A stretch of 64,000 nucleotides of DNA. It comes from an uncultured Porphyromonadaceae bacterium. Lineage in GTDB: Bacteria; Bacteroidota; Bacteroidia; Bacteroidales; Muribaculaceae. Under the pieces are notes generated by a model that saw only the letters and a program-made list of their open reading frames with translations, made no database searches and was not told the origin of the DNA. This document shows, in pieces, positions 18,008-26,566 of the stretch; within the stretch, counting starts at the first letter, position 1; each line of letters opens with the position of its first letter. A program made the translations under genes and the position numbers. The stretch is from NCBI GenBank assembly GCA_945873625.1, contig CAMCDS010000008.1, forward strand, positions 1 through 64,000, in the 5' to 3' direction.

Positions 18008-19522
18008 TTAGTGGCGGAAATGGCGGTGGCCCGTGATGGCCATTGTCATTCCATGGTTCTCGCAATAGTCTACCGACTCCTTGTCGCGGATGCTTCCGCC
18101 GGGGTGTACGACGGCTTCCACGCCCGCCTTGTCGGCAATCTCTACGCAGTCGGGGAAGGGGAAGAAGGCGTCCGACGCCATGCTTGCTCCCTTGAGCGAG
18201 AATCCGAAGCTCTCGGCCTTGGAGATAGCCTGCCTGAGGGCGTCGACGCGCGAGGTCTGTCCGATGCCGGAAGCCATGAGCTGCTTACCTTTGGCGAGCA
18301 CGATGGCATTGCTCTTCGAGTGTTTCACAATCTTGTTGGCGAAGAGCATGTCGGCAGTCTCTTCAGCGGTAGGCTTGCGGGTGGTTACGACGTCGAGGTC
18401 GTCGGGGGTCTCGGTCTTCATGTCAGCCTGCTGCTCGAGGATGCCGTTGAGAGCCGAGCGGTAGCGCATCTCAGGAAGCGAGAGGTCGTTTGCGAGGAGG
18501 ATAATGCGGTTTTTCTTCTGTTTCAGCACGGCGAGAGCCTCGTCGGAATATCCGGGGGCGATGATTACCTCGAAGAAAATCTTGTTGATTTCCTCGGCTA
18601 CGGCGGTCTCGATGACGTCGTTGGCAATCAGCACGCCGCCGAATGCCGAGACGGGGTCGCAGGCGAGTGCGTCGGTCCATGCCTGCCCGATAGTGGCGCG
18701 TGAGGCCACTCCGCAGGCGTTGTTGTGTTTGAGAATGGCGAAGGTAGGCTCGTCAAACTCGCGGATGAGGCCGACTGCCGCATCGATGTCGAGGAAGTTG
18801 TTGTAGCTTATCTCCTTTCCGTGGAGCTGCGAGAACATCTTTTCAAAGTCGCCGAAGAAGCGGGCCTGCTGGTGGGGGTTCTCTCCATAGCGGAGATGCT
18901 TGCAGCCGTCTACAGTCAGACGCAGCGCCGTAGGCGAGGGGGCGTCGAACCAGTTGAAGATCGCACTGTCGTAGGCCGAGCTCACACCGAACGCCATGCG
19001 GGCGAAGTCGCGGCGCTGGTCGATGTCGGTCTGCGCTCCCTGCGCTTCCAGAGTTGCCTGCAGCGGAGCGTACTGGGCCTTGGAGGCCACAATCACCACG
19101 TCGGCAAAATTCTTGGCTGCAGCGCGTATGAGCGATATTCCGCCTATGTCGATTTTCTCGATGATGTCTTGCTGCGAGGCGCCTGAAGCTACGGTCTCGC
19201 TGAAAGGATAGAGGTCGACAATCACAAGGTCGATTTCAGGAATCGAGTATTTGACAGCCTGCTCGGCGTCGCCCTCGTCGGCACGGCGCATGAGGATGCC
19301 GCCCATCACGGAGGGGTGGAGCGTCTTGACGCGTCCGCCGAAAATCGACGGATAGCCGGTGATGGACTCCACCGGAGTGCATTCGAAACCGTTGTCGACT
19401 ATAAACTTATGTGTGCCTCCCGTTGAATAGAGCTTCACCCCCTCGTGTTTGAGGAGATTGAGGATGGGGAGGAGTCCGTCCTTATGATAAACCGAAATTA
19501 ATGCGGATTTAATTCTTTTCAT
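18008..19522 (-). CDS. purH: Bifunctional AICAR formyltransferase / IMP cyclohydrolase
   Basis: This 504-residue cytosolic enzyme catalyses the last two steps of purine synthesis. The N-terminal MGS-like cyclohydrolase domain (about 1-195) shows YSTGGTHKFI and GGRVKTLHPSVMGGIL. The C-terminal AICAR transformylase shows LRYGENPHQQARF and KHNNACGVASR with its catalytic Lys-His, ending in HPGGSIRDKESVDYC. In Bacteroidales purH commonly precedes mreB, as here. Confidence 0.97.
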   Translation of the reverse strand: MKRIKSALISVYHKDGLLPILNLLKHEGVKLYSTGGTHKFIVDNGFECTPVESITGYPSIFGGRVKTLHPSVMGGILMRRADEGDAEQAVKYSIPEIDLVIVDLYPFSETVASGASQQDIIEKIDIGGISLIRAAAKNFADVVIVASKAQYAPLQATLEAQGAQTDIDQRRDFARMAFGVSSAYDSAIFNWFDAPSPTALRLTVDGCKHLRYGENPHQQARFFGDFEKMFSQLHGKEISYNNFLDIDAAVGLIREFDEPTFAILKHNNACGVASRATIGQAWTDALACDPVSAFGGVLIANDVIETAVAEEINKIFFEVIIAPGYSDEALAVLKQKKNRIILLANDLSLPEMRYRSALNGILEQQADMKTETPDDLDVVTTRKPTAEETADMLFANKIVKHSKSNAIVLAKGKQLMASGIGQTSRVDALRQAISKAESFGFSLKGASMASDAFFPFPDCVEIADKAGVEAVVHPGGSIRDKESVDYCENHGMTMAITGHRHFRH

Positions 19523-19617
19523 TAGCTACTGAATGTCAATGATATATGGAACCTCGTGCCTTCGAGCGGGTCGTTGTCGGCCCACAAGTGTGGAGAAGTG
19601 TCTGGTTTTTCAGAGTG

Positions 19618-19625
19618 CAAATTTA
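19618..19625 (-). promoter_or_regulatory. Putative -7 box for the purH-mre-rod block
   Basis: Minus-strand TAAATTTG lies about 95 bases before the purH ATG. The -33 region is AT-rich but has no clean TTG at 19-21 bp. The rest of the 19523-19781 gap holds the terminator of the TPR gene and nothing else recognisable. Confidence 0.45.
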
Positions 19626-19706
19626 CAAAAAAAATCTGTTTTGACCGCGTATTACGCTAATTTTAGGAATTATTTATGATATTTTATTCCGGTTGCCGCA
19701 CGGGCA

Positions 19707-19739
19707 CAAAAAAAGTCCGGCCGTCGGTGCGGCCGGACT
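19707..19739 (-). terminator. Terminator of the gyrA-TPR unit
   Basis: A perfect ten-base stem AGTCCGGCCG/CGGCCGGACT is followed on the minus strand by seven T. It is a textbook Rho-independent terminator just after the TPR gene. Confidence 0.92.
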
Positions 19740-19781
19740 GTATGCCGGTGGTGTGTTCCACCCCGCAGGTGCGTATGCAGC

Positions 19782-20909
19782 TTACTGGGCGGGGAAGTAG
19801 TTGTCGAGGTTGTACTGGATGCTGTCGAGCAGATAGTTGAGCGTGCTGTCGGGCTTGTCGGCGTGGAGAGCCTTGGCCTTCTCGGCAATTGCTTTGGCTG
19901 CCTCGAAGTAGTTAACCTTCACATCGTTGCGCTTTTCGCGAGCCTCGGCGCTGTTGCCTTCGATGAGGTTCCACTTCTCAGTGCCGGTGCGGAAGATCTT
20001 CTTGGCGGCGTTGAGGAGGGTCTCGAAGTCGGCGCTTTCGATTGAAGCAGCCTTGCGGTAAGCCTCTACCGAGAGGTCGTCTTTGTCGCTACGGTCGTAG
20101 ATGAAGCCGAGCAGACCGTAGAGGTTGGCGTTGTCGGGGTTCTGGCCGAGTTCCTTCTGCACGAGGGCGATGGCGCCGTCGATGTTCTTGTCTTCGATCA
20201 TGCTGTTGACAAGGTTGTTGAGGAATACGGGCTGCGAAACGCCGAAACGTTTGTATCCGTCGGCAGCCACCTCGTTGACGTGCTTCTTGGCCTCGCCTAC
20301 GAGGGTAGAGTCGCGCTGGGCCATCGACTGCCAGCAGGCAATCTCATAGATGTAGGCCTCAGGCTGGGCGTAGTTGTTGAGGCGTGCGTTCTTGAAGGCC
20401 TTTGCGCTCTCCTCAACGGCGTTGCCGGAGTAGGCTGCGAGGCCGGCGTTGAAGTATGCGGTGGCACGCTGCTCCTCGGTGATGTTCTGAGCCGAAGCGG
20501 CGAGGGCGGGGATGCCGGGCATGTCGGCATAGATGGTGAATGCCTGATATGCCTCGGGATAGTATTTCTTATTGTTGTAGAATGCTCCGCCGGCATTGAA
20601 GAAGTCGTTGGCGTGGCCTACGATGGTGCTGATGATCTTCTTCGAGTGCTTGGGATTGACTTTACCCTTAGCGTTGGGCACGGAGTCGAGCGGAAGGGCC
20701 TTCATAAAGATGGTGTAGCCTTCGATGAGCTCTTTGCCCATCTGCTCGGGGTCCACTCCCGCGGGATTGATCTGCTGGAGGGTGAAGTTTTTGTCGTAAG
20801 ACTTAAAGAGAGCGTTGCCCTGTTCGTAGAGGGCCTTGGCCTCCTGTTCCTGAGCGAAGAGGGAGCCGGTGGCGGCAACACAGATCGCGAGAGCGAGTGT
20901 TTTCTTCAT
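19782..20909 (-). CDS. Exported tetratricopeptide-repeat protein
   Basis: This 375-residue protein starts with a signal peptide (MKKTLALAICVAATGSLFAQ). It is helical throughout, with TPR-like pairs such as EAYQAFTIYADMPG, ATAYFNAGLAAYSGN and NLYGLLGFIYDRSDKDDLSVEAYRKA. A periplasmic scaffold or complex-assembly role is plausible, but the partner is unknown. It lies downstream of gyrA on the same strand, separated by a terminator-like hairpin, so it is probably transcribed partly by read-through or from its own promoter. Confidence 0.75.
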   Translation of the reverse strand: MKKTLALAICVAATGSLFAQEQEAKALYEQGNALFKSYDKNFTLQQINPAGVDPEQMGKELIEGYTIFMKALPLDSVPNAKGKVNPKHSKKIISTIVGHANDFFNAGGAFYNNKKYYPEAYQAFTIYADMPGIPALAASAQNITEEQRATAYFNAGLAAYSGNAVEESAKAFKNARLNNYAQPEAYIYEIACWQSMAQRDSTLVGEAKKHVNEVAADGYKRFGVSQPVFLNNLVNSMIEDKNIDGAIALVQKELGQNPDNANLYGLLGFIYDRSDKDDLSVEAYRKAASIESADFETLLNAAKKIFRTGTEKWNLIEGNSAEAREKRNDVKVNYFEAAKAIAEKAKALHADKPDSTLNYLLDSIQYNLDNYFPAQ

Positions 20910-20983
20910 ATCGGTTGGGTTTTGAATTGATTTCTTAGAGTGGGGTTGAAGTCTCAGAGGTCAGCGTTTCCTGATGTTTATGC

Positions 20984-21029
20984 AGCTCCGGTCTCCTCCT
21001 TTATATATAATCGGGCCGGAACCGGAGCT
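20984..21029 (-). terminator. gyrA terminator-like hairpin
   Basis: AGCTCCGGT (20984-20992) pairs with ACCGGAGCT (21021-21029) around a 28-base loop, which includes a second GGAGGAGA/CCGGCC stretch. It lies 57 bp after the gyrA stop. Confidence 0.5.
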
Positions 21030-21085
21030 TTCTATTAAGACATCATAATTTACTCACGGTTTAACATCGTGTCGGCACTGCCGGT

Positions 21086-23701
21086 TCATGCTTCGGCATC
21101 GCTGTCTTCACCCTCGGTGTCGGGAGTGGAGTCAGTGGCTTCATCACTTTCGGCTGCATCGGCCACTTCAATCTCGGCGAGGGCTTCCTCCTTATCGGCG
21201 GCCATCCGGTCCTGAGGGTCGGTCTCGTTCATGGCTTCTTCCTCGGCTGCCTCCTCGGGGTCGGAGTCAACTTTGCATACGGAGGCGATTCGGTCGCCGC
21301 GCTTCGTGAGGTCGATGAGCTTGACGCCCTGGGTGGCACGGCCCATGACGCGGATGTCGGCCATGGAGAGGCGGAGGGTGATGCCGCTCTGGTTGATGAT
21401 CATGAGGTCGTTGGAGTCGTTCACGTTCTTGATGGCCACGAGGTTGCCGGTCTTGTCGGTGATGGCCATTGTCTTGACTCCCTTGCCGCCGCGGTTGGTG
21501 ATGCGGTAGTCGTCGAGGGCGGAGCGCTTGCCGTAGCCCTTTTCGGAAACCACCATCACGGTCTCGTCGGGAGCGCCGGTCATGGTTATCATGCCGACCA
21601 CCTCGTCGTCTTCGCTGCCGAGCGTCATGCCGCGCACGCCGGTCGACATACGTCCCATCTCCCTGACGGTCGATTCGGGAAAGCGGATGGCCCGACCCTC
21701 GCGGTTGGCCATTATCACTTCGCTGTGGCCGTCTGTGAGGCGCACCTGAATCAGCTGGTCGTCTTCACGTATGATGATGGCGTTCACGCCGTTGGCACGC
21801 GGACGGGAGTAGGCCTCGAGCGGAGTCTTCTTGATTATGCCTTTCTTCGTGCAGAAGATAAGGTTGTGGGAGTTGGTGTATTCCTGATCGTTGAGGTGCT
21901 TCACGCGGATAAAGGCATTGACGGCGTCGTCAGCCTCGATGTTGAGCAGGTTCTGGATGGCGCGACCCTTGGTGTTTTTGGCACCTTCGGGAATCTCATA
22001 CACCTTGAGCCAGTAGCAGCGTCCCTTGCGCGTGAAGAAGAGCATATAGTTGTGGTTTGAAGCCGGGTAGATATGCTCGATGAAGTCAGAGTCGCGCGTG
22101 TCGCTTCCCTTGGCTCCGAGGCCGCCGCGGTGCTGAGCGCGGAACTCGCTCAGGGGCGTGCGCTTGATGTATCCGAGGTGAGAGATGGTGATTATCATCT
22201 CGTCGTCGGGGTAGAAGTCTTCGGCATTGAGGTCGCCCGAGAACTGATTGATTTTCGTGCGGCGTTCGTCGCCGTATTTGTCTCGAATCTCGATGAGCTC
22301 GTCTTTCATCACCCGGCGGCATACACTGTCGTCGGTGAGAATCTGGTTGAAAAACTCGATCTGACGCTGCAGCTCCTCAAACTCTTCGTGGAGCTTTTCG
22401 ATCGAGAGGCCGGTGAGGCGTCCGATGCGCATGTCGACGATGGCACGGGTCTGCACTTCGTCGAGTGCGAAGCGTTCGCCGAGGCGCTCGCGTGCGAGGT
22501 CTTCGGTGCGCGACGAGCGGATAATCTGAATCACTTCGTCGATGTTGTCGCAGGCTATGATGAGGCCCTTGATGATATGGGCGCGTTCCTCGGCCTTACG
22601 CTTGTCGTAGATAGTGCGGCGTATCACCACCTCGTGGCGGTGGTCGATGAATGATTGCAGCAGCTCCTTGAGGTTGAGCGTCTTGGGTCGGCCGTTGACG
22701 AGGGCCACGTTGTTGACGCTGAACGACGTCTGCAGGGCGGTAAGCTTATAGAGCTTGTTGAGCACCACGCGTGCGTTGGCGTCGCGCTTGATGTCGATGG
22801 CGATGTGCATCTTTCCTCGCGCGGAAGTATCGGTGATGTCGGCTATGCCGTCAATCTTCTTCTCCTCCACGAGGTCGGCGATATTCTTCACGAGGTCGTT
22901 TTTCACCACCCCGTAAGGAATCTCCGAAATCACTATCTGGTCGTGGTTGCCGTCGGATTCTATTTCGGCTTTGGCGCGGATTATGATGCGGCCGCGACCG
23001 GTGTGGAATGCGTCGCGCACCCCCTGGAGGCCGAAAATCTCGCCGCCGGTGGGGAAGTCGGGGGCCTTGATGTATTCCATCAGGCCGTCGATGTCAAGCT
23101 CCGGATCGTCGATAAGGGCCAGAGATGCGTTGAGCGACTCGGTGAGGTTGTGGGGCGGCATGTTGGTCGCCATGCCGACAGCGATACCCGACGCACCGTT
23201 GACCAGCAGGTTGGGGATGCGGGTCGGGAGCACCGCCGGCTCCGACAGGGTGTTGTCGAAGTTGGGCACGAAGTCCACGGTCTCCTTGTCGAGGTCCTGA
23301 AGCATCTCCTCGCCCATGCGGGCGAGCTTCACCTCGGTGTAACGCATGGCGGCAGGGGAGTCGCCGTCGATCGATCCGAAGTTGCCCTGACCGAACACCA
23401 GGGGGTAGCGGAGGCTCCATTCCTGAGCCATCCTCACCATTGTGAGATAGATCGAGAAGTCGCCGTGGGGGTGATACTTACCCATCACCTCGCCGACGAT
23501 ACGTGCCGATTTCTTCGTGTCGCCGGAGAAACGGTTGCCCAGCTCGTTCATGCCGAAGAGCACACGGCGGTGCACCGGCTTGAATCCGTCGCGGACATCG
23601 GGTAGGGCTCGCGATACTATGACCGACATACTGTAGTCGATATAGGCGCTTTTCATTTCCGATTCAATATTGATCGGGATTATCTTGTCGTCTGATTGCA
23701 T
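21086..23701 (-). CDS. gyrA: DNA gyrase subunit A
   Basis: This 871-residue protein is the breakage-reunion subunit of gyrase. It has the winged-helix and tower region, the catalytic tyrosine in PAAMRYTEVKL, and the GyrA box QRGGKG-like element (NRGGKGVKTM) in the C-terminal beta-pinwheel. It ends in a very acidic tail of about 60 residues. The quinolone-determining stretch reads KYHPHGDFSIYL, placing Phe at residue 82 where susceptible Bacteroides have Ser. The start MQSDDKIIPINIE was chosen from family N-termini; a 13-residue longer frame exists. The gene is preceded by a CAAAATTA (-7 type) box at 23807-23814 on the minus strand. Confidence 0.97.
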   Translation of the reverse strand: MQSDDKIIPINIESEMKSAYIDYSMSVIVSRALPDVRDGFKPVHRRVLFGMNELGNRFSGDTKKSARIVGEVMGKYHPHGDFSIYLTMVRMAQEWSLRYPLVFGQGNFGSIDGDSPAAMRYTEVKLARMGEEMLQDLDKETVDFVPNFDNTLSEPAVLPTRIPNLLVNGASGIAVGMATNMPPHNLTESLNASLALIDDPELDIDGLMEYIKAPDFPTGGEIFGLQGVRDAFHTGRGRIIIRAKAEIESDGNHDQIVISEIPYGVVKNDLVKNIADLVEEKKIDGIADITDTSARGKMHIAIDIKRDANARVVLNKLYKLTALQTSFSVNNVALVNGRPKTLNLKELLQSFIDHRHEVVIRRTIYDKRKAEERAHIIKGLIIACDNIDEVIQIIRSSRTEDLARERLGERFALDEVQTRAIVDMRIGRLTGLSIEKLHEEFEELQRQIEFFNQILTDDSVCRRVMKDELIEIRDKYGDERRTKINQFSGDLNAEDFYPDDEMIITISHLGYIKRTPLSEFRAQHRGGLGAKGSDTRDSDFIEHIYPASNHNYMLFFTRKGRCYWLKVYEIPEGAKNTKGRAIQNLLNIEADDAVNAFIRVKHLNDQEYTNSHNLIFCTKKGIIKKTPLEAYSRPRANGVNAIIIREDDQLIQVRLTDGHSEVIMANREGRAIRFPESTVREMGRMSTGVRGMTLGSEDDEVVGMITMTGAPDETVMVVSEKGYGKRSALDDYRITNRGGKGVKTMAITDKTGNLVAIKNVNDSNDLMIINQSGITLRLSMADIRVMGRATQGVKLIDLTKRGDRIASVCKVDSDPEEAAEEEAMNETDPQDRMAADKEEALAEIEVADAAESDEATDSTPDTEGEDSDAEA

Positions 23702-23806
23702 CTCGTATATGATGTTTTGCTTAGTGTGGCGGCCGCACAATGTTGATAATCAACGTGTAATGCGGCTTTGCCCCGGAAAGGGGCGGCCAAACTGCCAAAT
23801 AACGTA

Positions 23807-23814
23807 CAAAATTA
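23807..23814 (-). promoter_or_regulatory. Putative gyrA -7 box
   Basis: Minus-strand TAATTTTG lies about 105 bases before the chosen gyrA start. There is no convincing -33 box. Confidence 0.35.
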
Positions 23815-23891
23815 ATAAAAATTTGCGGAATATCATAGCCTGAATGGCGAAACCCTGCGGAGGCAGAGCGTTTTCCGCTTCACTGACGCCA

Positions 23892-25487
23892 TTATTTGAA
23901 CGTGTCGGGAAGGTCGTTCTCGTAGAGCACGGTGTCTCCGCGGCGGAGTATCCGGCTCAGAAGCTGCTGGGCTTCGGCGAAGCTGCCCACCTCGTGGAGG
24001 TTGGCGGTGTCGAAGTCGGTCGACCGGATGCCCGACGAGAGGGCGTCGCGGTTGTATTCGCCGACGATTACGGCTACGTCGACTTTGTCGCCCATATAGC
24101 GGCCCAGTTCCTTGTTGAGTTCATGCTGCTCTTCGCCCAACTCGATCATTCCGGGGGTTACGATTATGCGCTTGCCGTCGGTGAAATGCGAAAGCACGTC
24201 GACGGCCATCTTCGAGCCCGAGGGGTTGGAGTTGAAGGCGTCGTCAATGATGGTTACGCCTCCGGGCGTCTGCTTGATGTTGAGCCGGTGCTCCACCTGC
24301 TCAATAGCTGCCACGGCATATCTGATGCGTTCGTGGGGCACGCCGAGGCGAAGGGCTATCACTATGGCACCGAGAAGGTTGGCTATGTTACATTCGCCCA
24401 CAAGGCGCGTCTCGAGACCGAGACGCAGACCGTCGGATCCCTCTACGGTGAATGTGGTGCCTTTGGGGGAATAGCATACGTCGACGGCGCGGAAGTCGCA
24501 CCCTTCGGGATTGCTCACGCCGTAGCGCATGGTCTTCACATTGTGAACCTCGCGGGCTGCCGAGGGCTCGAAATCGTTGTTGACGGCCAACAGTCCGTCG
24601 GCGGGGAGAGCGTCGGCCAGCTCGAATTTAGTGGCGCATACGTTGTCGATTGTCTTGAAAGTCTCAAGATGCATGGGGCCTACGGCGGTGATGATGCCCA
24701 TTGAGGGGTGGACAAGGTCGCATATCTCCTTGATGTCGCCCGTCTGCTTGGCGCCCATCTCGCAGATAAACACCTGATGGTAAGGCTTCATCATCTCGCG
24801 GACCGTGCGTATCACGCCCATAGGGGTGTTGTAGCTGCCGGGAGTCATCAGCACCTCATAGCTCTCGCTGAGGATGCGGTTGAGGTAATGCTTGGTGCTG
24901 GTCTTGCCGTAGGAGCCCGTGATGCCTACTATCTGAAGGCCGGGCATCGAGCGGAGTATTGAAGCGGCCTCGTTGTAGTATTTCCGGTTGATTGATTTCT
25001 CGACGGGGGTCAGGAGCCATACGGCAGCTATCACTATCGCCCATGAGAACATGCTGATGAGCAGTATGGTTACGAGGGCTTTGACCGCGCTGTCAGATGC
25101 TTGCGGCGCGTTGATGGCCGGCACCGTGGCCGCCGTGATGAAGGCTGCGGCCGCCAGCACTCCCGACACCGAATAGATGCGCCATACGCGGCGGGTGAAG
25201 ACGAGCGGCTTCTTGTATTTGCGGCGAAGGATGTAAAAGATCTTCACGATGAATGTAACGGCGATGACAAGCGCCGCCTGTGCGGGAGTCATCAGCGTGG
25301 AGAAAAGGAGCATGAGCAGGGCAAGGTCCACGAGGCGGGAGGCCGAATAGTAGTCGCCCTTTTCAAGCCAGCGGTAGTAACGGCTTATGCGGTAGCTGTT
25401 CTGTTGCAGCATCTGGATGTCGTACTTGAAATTGAGCAACATGTAAACGCCGCATACGATATAGATTGCGATAAGATATGCTAACAT
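23892..25487 (-). CDS. Membrane-anchored Mur ligase-family protein (MurF-like)
   Basis: This 531-residue protein has two parts. The first 170 residues hold four or five membrane helices. The rest is a Mur ligase: ATP loop GITGSYGKTSTKHYL, central-domain MGAKQTGDIKEIC and HLETFKTIDNV, and the C-terminal domain with DDAFNSNPSGSKMAVDVL and TPGMIELGEEQHELN. These resemble MurF (D-Ala-D-Ala adding enzyme). The membrane part is not found in classical MurF, so this could be a paralogue with another amino-acid or peptide substrate; a separate murF elsewhere would decide. It is 57 bp downstream of the hydrolase gene, same strand. Confidence 0.8.
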   Translation of the reverse strand: MLAYLIAIYIVCGVYMLLNFKYDIQMLQQNSYRISRYYRWLEKGDYYSASRLVDLALLMLLFSTLMTPAQAALVIAVTFIVKIFYILRRKYKKPLVFTRRVWRIYSVSGVLAAAAFITAATVPAINAPQASDSAVKALVTILLISMFSWAIVIAAVWLLTPVEKSINRKYYNEAASILRSMPGLQIVGITGSYGKTSTKHYLNRILSESYEVLMTPGSYNTPMGVIRTVREMMKPYHQVFICEMGAKQTGDIKEICDLVHPSMGIITAVGPMHLETFKTIDNVCATKFELADALPADGLLAVNNDFEPSAAREVHNVKTMRYGVSNPEGCDFRAVDVCYSPKGTTFTVEGSDGLRLGLETRLVGECNIANLLGAIVIALRLGVPHERIRYAVAAIEQVEHRLNIKQTPGGVTIIDDAFNSNPSGSKMAVDVLSHFTDGKRIIVTPGMIELGEEQHELNKELGRYMGDKVDVAVIVGEYNRDALSSGIRSTDFDTANLHEVGSFAEAQQLLSRILRRGDTVLYENDLPDTFK

Positions 25488-25544
25488 CGGTAGGTAGGTG
25501 GTGATGGTTGTCGGATTTATTATGCAGATGGTTGGCGGTGAGGG

Positions 25545-26333
25545 TTACTTCCGCGCGGACGCAAGCTCTTTTTTGAGAAACTCTCGCACCACGGCCCTGA
25601 ATCCGCCCGGGTTGTCGAGGAATGAATAGTGGCCGCATCCCGGGAAGCTCACGAGGCCGGCGTCGGGGATGAGTCGCTCCATGGTCTTCGCGTCCGAGAG
25701 GGGAGTGGCGGTGTCGTTCTCGCCCCATATCAGCAGCGTGGAGGCCTTGATGTCGGGCATGTGGCATTTGAGGTCCTGGTTGACGCAGCGGCTCATCACC
25801 GCCCGCATCACGGGCGACGAGTTGCGATAGTCGGCCGATCCGGCTTTGCCGCGCCACGCCTCGATCATTTTCTCCCCTTTCTTCTTTCCGAAAAGCATCG
25901 GGAGGAGACGCTTCATGGCCTTGAAGGTATAGACCTTGGCGTGATACTTCAGCGTGCGCTTCGGCTTTATGCCGGCGGCATCTACCAGCAGCATCTTCTT
26001 CACGGGATTGCGCGAGGCCATGACTATGCCCACACGCCCGCCGAACGAATGCCCGAGCAGAATCGGGCTATCGATTCCCAAAGCCTTCACGAACTTCTCC
26101 ATGAGCGACGCAAACTCATAGACACCCCATGGCGTCGGGGGTTCGTCGCTCTTTCCGTGTCCCGGAAGGTCGACGTTCACCACTCGGAGACCGTCGGCCA
26201 CGGTGTCTCTCACCGAGGCAAGCGTAGTGTGGTCGCAGCCCCAGCCGTGCATCATCAGTATCGGAGTTCCGTCGGGATTGCCGCAGTCTTCGTAGTGAAG
26301 GCGCAACCCGTCGATAGTAATTTCTTTTTCCAT
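25545..26333 (-). CDS. Alpha/beta-hydrolase
   Basis: This 262-residue cytosolic hydrolase of the alpha/beta fold has the oxyanion motif MMHGWGCD, VDLPGHGKSD, the nucleophile elbow GHSFGGR with Ser, an Asp in WGENDTATPL, and His in FPGCGHYSFLDNPGGF, so the Ser-Asp-His triad is complete. The substrate cannot be told; esterase or BioH-like activity is possible. It is the first gene of an operon with the membrane Mur ligase and has a good promoter. Confidence 0.85.
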   Translation of the reverse strand: MEKEITIDGLRLHYEDCGNPDGTPILMMHGWGCDHTTLASVRDTVADGLRVVNVDLPGHGKSDEPPTPWGVYEFASLMEKFVKALGIDSPILLGHSFGGRVGIVMASRNPVKKMLLVDAAGIKPKRTLKYHAKVYTFKAMKRLLPMLFGKKKGEKMIEAWRGKAGSADYRNSSPVMRAVMSRCVNQDLKCHMPDIKASTLLIWGENDTATPLSDAKTMERLIPDAGLVSFPGCGHYSFLDNPGGFRAVVREFLKKELASARK

Positions 26334-26414
26334 TTCAAGTCAGGGAGATTCATGAGCGGCGCGTCTTTGCGGCATGAGGTGTCATCCCTCCGCGACGGCT
26401 AATCTCCCAATTTG

Positions 26415-26448
26415 CAAAGTTACAAAAAAAATCGTTATCCCGGTCAAA
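26415..26448 (-). promoter_or_regulatory. Promoter of hydrolase-Mur ligase operon
   Basis: Minus-strand TTTG (26445-26448) and TAACTTTG (26415-26422) are separated by 22 bp, slightly longer than usual. The -7 box lies about 80 bases before the ATG. Confidence 0.55.
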
Positions 26449-26493
26449 GGAAGCCGGCGTTTGTGGGCGGCCGGAGCCGGGGAAAACGAAATA

Positions 26494-26523
26494 AGTGCGG
26501 AAAACCGTGATTTTCCGCACTTT
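26494..26523 (-). terminator. dnaA terminator
   Basis: The 12-base arms AAGTGCGGAAAA and TTTTCCGCACTT enclose a six-base loop. It lies 43 bp after the dnaA stop codon, with T-rich sequence on both sides, so it may work in both directions. Confidence 0.85.
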
Positions 26524-26566
26524 TTAGGTTGAGCGTATTGATATGTATGCAGATGCAGGGGAATGG

